The translations under genes and the position numbers were made by a program. From assembly GCA_964514175.1 (NCBI GenBank), contig CAZEPQ010000072.1, positions 1-9,761 on the forward strand: a stretch of DNA of 9,761 bases, in the 5' to 3' direction. Positions 5,410 to 9,761 of the stretch are shown piece after piece. This DNA comes from HGM13006 sp964514175. GTDB taxonomy: Bacteria; Bacillota; Clostridia; Oscillospirales; Oscillospiraceae. Each line of letters starts with the position of its first letter. Position 1 is the first letter of the stretch. A model generated the notes under the pieces. That model saw only the letters and a list, made by a program, of their open reading frames with translations, ran no database searches and was not told the origin of the DNA.

Positions 5410-6048
5410 ATGAAAACAAAACGCAAGCACGACACCCGTTGGATGGTTGGCGTTGCCCTGTTTGCGGCCATCGTTATTCTTTTGGCCAATACACCTTTGG
5501 GCATGATTCAACTTCCCATCATTAAGGCCACCACGGTTCATATACCCGTTATCCTGGGTGCCATCCTTTTTGGCCCCATGGCAGGCAGTATTCTGGGCGC
5601 TGTTTTTGGCATCTGCTCCATGATCAGCAATACCACCGCTCCCACCCTGTTGTCCTTTGCCTTCTCTCCTTTTATGAGCACCACCGGATTCTCCGGTATG
5701 CTGAAGGCAATCTGGATCTCGGTAGGCTGCCGTATTCTCATCGGTCTCATTGCGGGCTGGCTGTGGATTCTTCTGAAAAAGCTCAAGGTAAAGGATTACA
5801 TCGCCCTGCCCATCACCGGCTTTGTTGGCTCTATGGTGAACACTGTGTTTGTCATGGGCAGCATCTATCTGCTTTTCGCACAGCAGTACGCTGAGGCCAA
5901 AGAGGTTGCCGTTACCGCCGTATTCGGTCTGGTCATGGCCACGGTTGGCACCTCCGGCGTACCGGAAGCCATTGCCGCCGCCATCCTGGTCACAGCCATC
6001 GGCGCAGCATTGCTGAAAGCTATGGGTCGTATGCGGAAATCAAAGTAA
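5410..6048 (+). CDS. ECF transporter S component (substrate-binding membrane subunit)
   Basis: This 212-residue, very hydrophobic protein has about six membrane segments (roughly 11-30, 38-56, 58-76, 100-122, 130-157 and 166-203), the size and topology of ECF-type S components. These subunits bind a vitamin or other trace nutrient and associate with a shared EcfA-EcfA'-EcfT module for ATP-driven uptake. The stretch TTVHIPVILGAILFGPMAGS followed by SFAFSPFMS resembles the family that contains PanT-like and uncharacterised Clostridial S components, so pantothenate is one possibility, but the substrate is not determinable here. No EcfA or EcfT gene is nearby, consistent with a group II system sharing a module encoded elsewhere. 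The ATG at 5410 is chosen because AGGAGG lies eight bases upstream; an in-frame GTG at 5383 would place the ribosome binding site inside the gene. Confidence 0.85.
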   Translation: MKTKRKHDTRWMVGVALFAAIVILLANTPLGMIQLPIIKATTVHIPVILGAILFGPMAGSILGAVFGICSMISNTTAPTLLSFAFSPFMSTTGFSGMLKAIWISVGCRILIGLIAGWLWILLKKLKVKDYIALPITGFVGSMVNTVFVMGSIYLLFAQQYAEAKEVAVTAVFGLVMATVGTSGVPEAIAAAILVTAIGAALLKAMGRMRKSK

Positions 6049-6057
6049 CATAGATTC

Positions 6058-6097
6058 AAAAGTGGCGACACCGATTCGTTCGGTGCCGCCACTTTTT
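6058..6097. terminator. Bidirectional Rho-independent terminator between convergent genes
   Basis: The stem pairs 6058-6074 with 6080-6096 with one internal mismatch (6068/6086) and a TTCGT loop. Five T residues follow on the plus strand (6093-6097), and the A run at 6058-6061 gives a U tract on the minus strand. It can end both the ECF S-component transcript and the MATE/ABC-F transcript. Confidence 0.9.
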
Positions 6098-6108
6098 CAC
6101 GCTTTAAT

Positions 6109-7884
6109 TTACTGTGCCGCGATTCGCTCGGCAAGATCACTGAGATACATCCAGCGGTCCATCTTTTCCTCCAACTGCTGCTCCAGCGCTTCCTTTTCCT
6201 CCGTAAGCCGCTGCAAAGCAACATAATTCGTGGAATTTGCCTCCAGTTCCGTCTCTTTCTCAGCGATTTTCTCTTCCAGGGCTGCAATATCGTCCTCGAT
6301 GGTATCATATTCCCGCTGCTCCTTGTAGGAAAACCGCAGTTTTTGCTGCTTCGGTTCCCGCTGGGGCTGCTTTTTTTCTTTTTTCTCCACAGCCTCCGGA
6401 GCTTCCTCTCGACGTTTTTCCAGATAATCGGTATAGCCTCCGGTGTAACGAACAACCTGACCGGAATCGGACACATGGAAGATCTCTGTTGCGATCTTGT
6501 CCAGGAAATAGCGGTCGTGGCTGACCGCAATGATAATACCGTCGAAGGATACCAGATAATCCTCCAAAATGGTCAGGGTCTCAATGTCCAGATCGTTGGT
6601 GGGCTCATCTAGCAGCAGCACATTGGGCGCTGCCATCAGAACGCCCAGCAGATAGAGCCGTCTTCTTTCGCCGCCGGACAGGGCGCCAATGGTGGTGTAC
6701 TGCATGTCACCGTCAAAGAGAAAACGTTCCAGCATCTGGCTGGCGGAGAAAGTTCCCTCGGCGGTATGCACCGTGGCGGCGATCTCGTGGATATAGTCAT
6801 AGGGCCGCTGGCTAAGATCCAGTTCCTTGCCCTCCTGAGAAAAATAGCCGATCTTTACCGTCTCGCCCCAGGTGATTTCCCCGCTGGTGGGCTGAATCTT
6901 CCCCGCAATCAGCTCCAGCAGAGTAGATTTGCCCGCTCCATTCCGTCCCACCACACCAATGCGGTCAGAACGCTTAAACTGATAGGAGAAGGGCTTCAAA
7001 ACAATCTTGTCCCCGTAATGTTTAGAAACCTCCGTCAGTTCCACGGTCTTTTTTCCAAGCCGTGAGGACATAGCCGCCATCTGGGTCACTGCCTGGGTCT
7101 CCGGGGCATCCTGGTTTTTCAGTTCCTCGTACCTGCGAATCCGGTCCTTGGCCTTGGTACCCCGAGCCTGGGGGCCACGGATGATCCACTGATACTCCCG
7201 CCGCAGGATGGTCTGCCGCTTTCTCTCCGCAGCAGCGGCATAGTCATAGCGCTGCTGCCGCAATTCCAGGTATTTGGAATAATTGGCCTCGTAGAAATAG
7301 AGCTTTCCCCGCTCCACCTGACAGATACGGTTGCAGACCCGTTCCAAAAAGTATCGGTCATGGGTCACCATAATCACTCCGCCCCGGAACTTTTTGAGCC
7401 AATCCTCCAGCCATTCCACCATAAAGGCATCCAGATGGTTGGTAGGCTCATCCAGGATCAGCACCTCAGCAGGATGGATCAGTGCCGTGGCCAAGGCAAC
7501 ACGCTTCTTCTGTCCACCGGACAGGGTCTTAATTTGCTGTTCAAAATCAGTGATACCCAGCTTTGTGAGCATGGTCTTGGCCTCAAATTCCTTCAGGCTT
7601 CGGAACTCTGCCGGGTAGCCCAGAAATACCTGCTCCAAAACCGTTACCTCCGGCTCCATATCCGGGTTCTGCTTTAAAAAGCTCACCTGCACATTGGGAT
7701 CAAAGATCACCTTTCCGTTGTCAGGGCTTTCCTCCCCGGACAGCATTCGCAGTAAGGTACTCTTTCCTGTACCGTTGATACCGATGACACCGATCTTTTC
7801 CCCGGCATTCAGGTAAAAATCCACGTCATCCAGCAGGGTTTTCATACCGTAATTCTTTTCAATATGCTGGGCAGATAATAGCAT
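6109..7884 (-). CDS. ABC-F family ATPase, Uup/YfmR-like
   Basis: This 591-residue soluble protein has two ABC ATPase domains and no membrane segment, the mark of ABC-F proteins, which bind the ribosomal E site and act on stalled or drug-inhibited ribosomes. Domain 1 has Walker A GINGTGKST (35-43), signature LSGGQ (121-125), Walker B LILDEP with E146, and switch H175. Domain 2 has GRNGAGKST (313-321), LSGGE (402-406), LLLDEP with E427, and H456. The interdomain linker (about 190-280) carries WIIRGPQARGTKAKDRIRRYEEL, characteristic of the Uup/YfmR branch rather than of long-linker antibiotic-resistance types. A lysine/glutamate-rich segment (about 490-515) leads to a C-terminal coiled coil (about 525-590), also typical of Uup. 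All catalytic residues are present. It starts 19 bases after the MATE stop codon with its own GAGGAAG, so the two genes are probably one operon. Confidence 0.93.
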   Translation of the reverse strand: MLLSAQHIEKNYGMKTLLDDVDFYLNAGEKIGVIGINGTGKSTLLRMLSGEESPDNGKVIFDPNVQVSFLKQNPDMEPEVTVLEQVFLGYPAEFRSLKEFEAKTMLTKLGITDFEQQIKTLSGGQKKRVALATALIHPAEVLILDEPTNHLDAFMVEWLEDWLKKFRGGVIMVTHDRYFLERVCNRICQVERGKLYFYEANYSKYLELRQQRYDYAAAAERKRQTILRREYQWIIRGPQARGTKAKDRIRRYEELKNQDAPETQAVTQMAAMSSRLGKKTVELTEVSKHYGDKIVLKPFSYQFKRSDRIGVVGRNGAGKSTLLELIAGKIQPTSGEITWGETVKIGYFSQEGKELDLSQRPYDYIHEIAATVHTAEGTFSASQMLERFLFDGDMQYTTIGALSGGERRRLYLLGVLMAAPNVLLLDEPTNDLDIETLTILEDYLVSFDGIIIAVSHDRYFLDKIATEIFHVSDSGQVVRYTGGYTDYLEKRREEAPEAVEKKEKKQPQREPKQQKLRFSYKEQREYDTIEDDIAALEEKIAEKETELEANSTNYVALQRLTEEKEALEQQLEEKMDRWMYLSDLAERIAAQ

Positions 7885-7903
7885 TGTTTCTTCCTCACAT
7901 GAA

Positions 7904-9286
7904 TTATTTTGATTCTTCCTCTTGCTGTTCGACTTCTTCAGTCTTACCCAACTTCCGATAAGCTGTCAGCATAAAGGTGGAAAAACAGGTCACTGCGGAA
8001 ATAGTATCCGCCACCGGCTCCGCCGCAAATACGCCCGTAATACCAAATCCAACTCTGGGCAGGATCAGGATCAGTGGAATCAGCAGCACCACCTTACGGA
8101 ACAGCGCAAAGAAGGTGGCTTTCTTTGCCTCCCCCATAGCAACAAAGGTGTTCTGGGCTGCCATTTGGAGGCTGAACACGAAATAAAGGCAGAAATAGAT
8201 TCGGAACATGGGAATGGCGGTCTCAATCAGCCCAGGATCACTGTTGAAAATACTGATCAGGGTGCCAGGGAACAGCATCAGGATCACCCAGGCACAAGTA
8301 GCATAGATCACACAGAATTTGGTCAGGAACCAGAAACTCTTTTTCACCCGGTCATAAGCGCCTGCCCCGTAGTTATAGCCCGTCACAGGCTGGGCGCCCT
8401 GGGCAAAGCCATTCATGGGCATAAAGACCACAGCGGTAACTGAGGTGATGACCGTCATGGTGGTCACATAGATATCTCCGCCAAAACGGCTCAGGCTGGC
8501 ATTGAATACGGCGGAAATAGCCGCCTCTGTGATATTCATAATAAATGCGGAAACACCAAGGCCAAGAATCTGTCCAACCACCTTACGATCCAGACGAAGA
8601 TGCTTCCGGCGGACCCGGATCAGATTCTTCTTTCCCAGAAGAAACACCACGATCCAGACCGCCGAGACGGTCTGAGAGATCACGGTGGCAAGGGCCGCTC
8701 CCGTTACGCCCATGTCCAGCACGAAGATAAATATGGGGTCCAGTATGATATTGCAGACCGCACCCACCAACACCGTCACCATGCCCACCTTGGTAAAGCC
8801 CTGAGCATTGATAAAGGGATTGAGACCCATGGTCAGCATGACCGACAGAGAGCCCAGAAGATAAACGGTGATGTACTCATTGGCATAGGGATAGGTGGCA
8901 TCGCTGGCACCGAACAGATACAGCACCGGCTTTTTTATAAGAAGACATACAGCCGGGATCAGAATCCCCAGCAGCACCAGCAGCGTAATACTGTTGCCAA
9001 GAACCTTCTCCGCCCCATCCTGATCCTTACTGCCCCGAAGAATGGAAGTTAATGGGCCGCCCCCATTGCCGATCAAATAGGAAAAAGCGGCCACACTCAT
9101 GGTAATTGGGAAACACAAACCCACACCGGTCAACGCCATCTGTCCAACGCCTTCCAGATGACCGATATAGATTCGATCCACAATGGAATACAGGGCATTA
9201 ACCAGCATGGCGGCGATCATGGGAATCGCCAATCGGGTGATGGTCCGTGGAATACTGCCAACGGAAAAATCGTTTTGCTGCGACAT
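7904..9286 (-). CDS. MATE family multidrug/Na+ (or H+) antiporter
   Basis: This 460-residue inner-membrane exporter has the length and roughly twelve hydrophobic segments expected of MATE transporters, which expel cationic drugs and metabolites in exchange for Na+ or H+. The N-terminal stretch RLAIPMIAAMLVNALYSIVD followed by RIYIGHL is a standard MATE opening, and the second half repeats the pattern (NGFAQGAQPVTGYNYGAG, about 306-323). It resembles the MepA-like subgroup of Firmicutes. The tail after the last helix is short and acidic (EEVEQQEEESK). The ATG at 9286 has GGAGG seven bases upstream. It is the first gene of an operon with the ABC-F ATPase, a pairing that hints at a shared role in drug or translation stress. 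The substrate is unknown. Confidence 0.93.
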   Translation of the reverse strand: MSQQNDFSVGSIPRTITRLAIPMIAAMLVNALYSIVDRIYIGHLEGVGQMALTGVGLCFPITMSVAAFSYLIGNGGGPLTSILRGSKDQDGAEKVLGNSITLLVLLGILIPAVCLLIKKPVLYLFGASDATYPYANEYITVYLLGSLSVMLTMGLNPFINAQGFTKVGMVTVLVGAVCNIILDPIFIFVLDMGVTGAALATVISQTVSAVWIVVFLLGKKNLIRVRRKHLRLDRKVVGQILGLGVSAFIMNITEAAISAVFNASLSRFGGDIYVTTMTVITSVTAVVFMPMNGFAQGAQPVTGYNYGAGAYDRVKKSFWFLTKFCVIYATCAWVILMLFPGTLISIFNSDPGLIETAIPMFRIYFCLYFVFSLQMAAQNTFVAMGEAKKATFFALFRKVVLLIPLILILPRVGFGITGVFAAEPVADTISAVTCFSTFMLTAYRKLGKTEEVEQQEEESK

Positions 9287-9328
9287 GGTATAACCTCCAG
9301 AAAATCAAGGACATAAAATCCGTCGTCT

Positions 9329-9357
9329 AGTATACCATGATTTTTGTGCCTTGTCAT
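9329..9357 (-). promoter_or_regulatory. Promoter of the MATE/ABC-F operon
   Basis: ATGACA (9352-9357), a 17-bp spacer and TATACT (9329-9334) on the minus strand match the sigma-A consensus at five of six and five of six positions. Transcription would start near 9322, giving a leader of about 35 nt. No operator dyad or terminator-like attenuator is evident in it. Confidence 0.75.
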
Positions 9358-9387
9358 GCTTTTTTGCTGTCCCTCCCGCCCCTTTTG

Positions 9388-9396
9388 TGTTATACT
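9388..9396 (+). promoter_or_regulatory. Extended -10 promoter of the endonuclease IV gene
   Basis: TGT followed by TATACT (9391-9396) gives an extended -10 element. No -35 of quality lies at 16-18 bp. The start of transcription would be near 9403. It is divergent from the MATE promoter, so the two share the roughly 140-bp gap. Confidence 0.5.
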
Positions 9397-9430
9397 AATG
9401 GAGACTTTACTGAGAAAGCGGGGCAGGACC

Positions 9431-9761
9431 ATGCAATATATCGGCTGTCATCTCACCATATCCAAGGGATTTTACGCCATGGGCAAGCAGGCCATGGAGG
9501 TCGGCGGCAACACGGCGCAGTTTTTCACCAGAAATCCCAGAGGCGGCAGAGCCAAGGAGCTGGATCTAAAGGACATCGAGAAATTGCGTGTGCTGATGGA
9601 GGCGCATCACTTTGGTCCTCTGGTAGCCCATGCGCCCTATACCATCAATCCCTGCGCCGTCAATGAGAAGACCCTGGAATTCGCCCTAATGACCATGGCA
9701 GATGATCTAAGGCGGCTTGATTTTCTCCCCGGGAACTACTACAACTTCCATCCCGGCAGCC
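9431..9761 (+). CDS. nfo: Endonuclease IV (AP endonuclease), 5' part, cut by the window edge
   Basis: The first 110 residues of an AP endonuclease IV, which cleaves DNA 5' to abasic sites in base excision repair. The TIM-barrel metal enzyme is recognised by the N-terminal GCHLTISKGF (5-14), then NTAQFFTRNPRGG (27-39), AHAPYTIN (66-73) with the zinc ligand H67, and FHPGS (106-110) with zinc ligand H107, equivalent to H69 and H109 of the E. coli enzyme. The usual protein is about 280 residues, so nearly two thirds is missing to the right. The ATG at 9431 is preceded by a modest CAGGA. It is divergent from the MATE operon. Confidence 0.92.
   Translation, partial: MQYIGCHLTISKGFYAMGKQAMEVGGNTAQFFTRNPRGGRAKELDLKDIEKLRVLMEAHHFGPLVAHAPYTINPCAVNEKTLEFALMTMADDLRRLDFLPGNYYNFHPGS

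Noticed and set aside
5865..6530. Minus-strand frame of 221 codons overlapping the ECF S component and the end of the ABC-F gene
   Set aside because: It reads through the bidirectional terminator, is Arg/Lys/Ser rich in the manner of a frame-shifted shadow of the coiled coil, and covers two well-supported genes.

Overview
The window looks like chromosomal DNA of a Gram-positive Firmicute, most plausibly a gut Clostridia member (Oscillospiraceae-like). This is inferred from strong AGGAGG-type ribosome binding sites, an LCP cell-wall enzyme, an ECF S component without its own energizing module, and moderate base composition. No rRNA, tRNA, CRISPR array or insertion sequence is visible. Coding density is high and no gene-free gap exceeds about 200 bases.

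Positions 1-2338 are all on the minus strand. The left edge holds a good promoter and a structured, roughly 110-nt leader with a possible 11-codon leader peptide, pointing to a gene that starts just outside the window. Next come an LCP (LytR-CpsA-Psr) protein and then, reading in the transcribed direction from 2338 down to 1168, a compact phage-type lysis cassette: a small XhlA-like membrane protein that appears cut short by an amber codon, a holin, and an amidase endolysin. No other phage gene is present, and the cassette is bracketed by two Rho-independent terminators.

Positions 2422-5271 carry an OmpR-family response regulator and a sensor kinase, overlapping by ATGA and ending in a strong terminator. 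The kinase has a large, aromatic-rich extracellular domain that I do not recognise and, unusually, about 120 residues of unrecognised sequence after its ATPase domain. The regulator's promoter has a TATAAT box preceded by a perfect 7-bp direct repeat with 11-bp periodicity, the classic geometry of an OmpR/PhoB-family site, suggesting autoregulation.

Positions 5322-6097 hold a divergently transcribed ECF transporter S component, with its own sigma-A-type promoter and a hairpin just ahead of its ribosome binding site. A bidirectional terminator separates it from a convergent two-gene operon (9357 down to 6109) that encodes a MATE multidrug exporter followed by an ABC-F ribosome-associated ATPase of the Uup/YfmR type. 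Divergent from that operon, the first 110 residues of endonuclease IV run off the right edge.

The best candidates for something undescribed are the C-terminal extension and sensor domain of the kinase, the orphan lysis cassette lying between the two-component system and the LCP gene, and the structured leader at the left edge.
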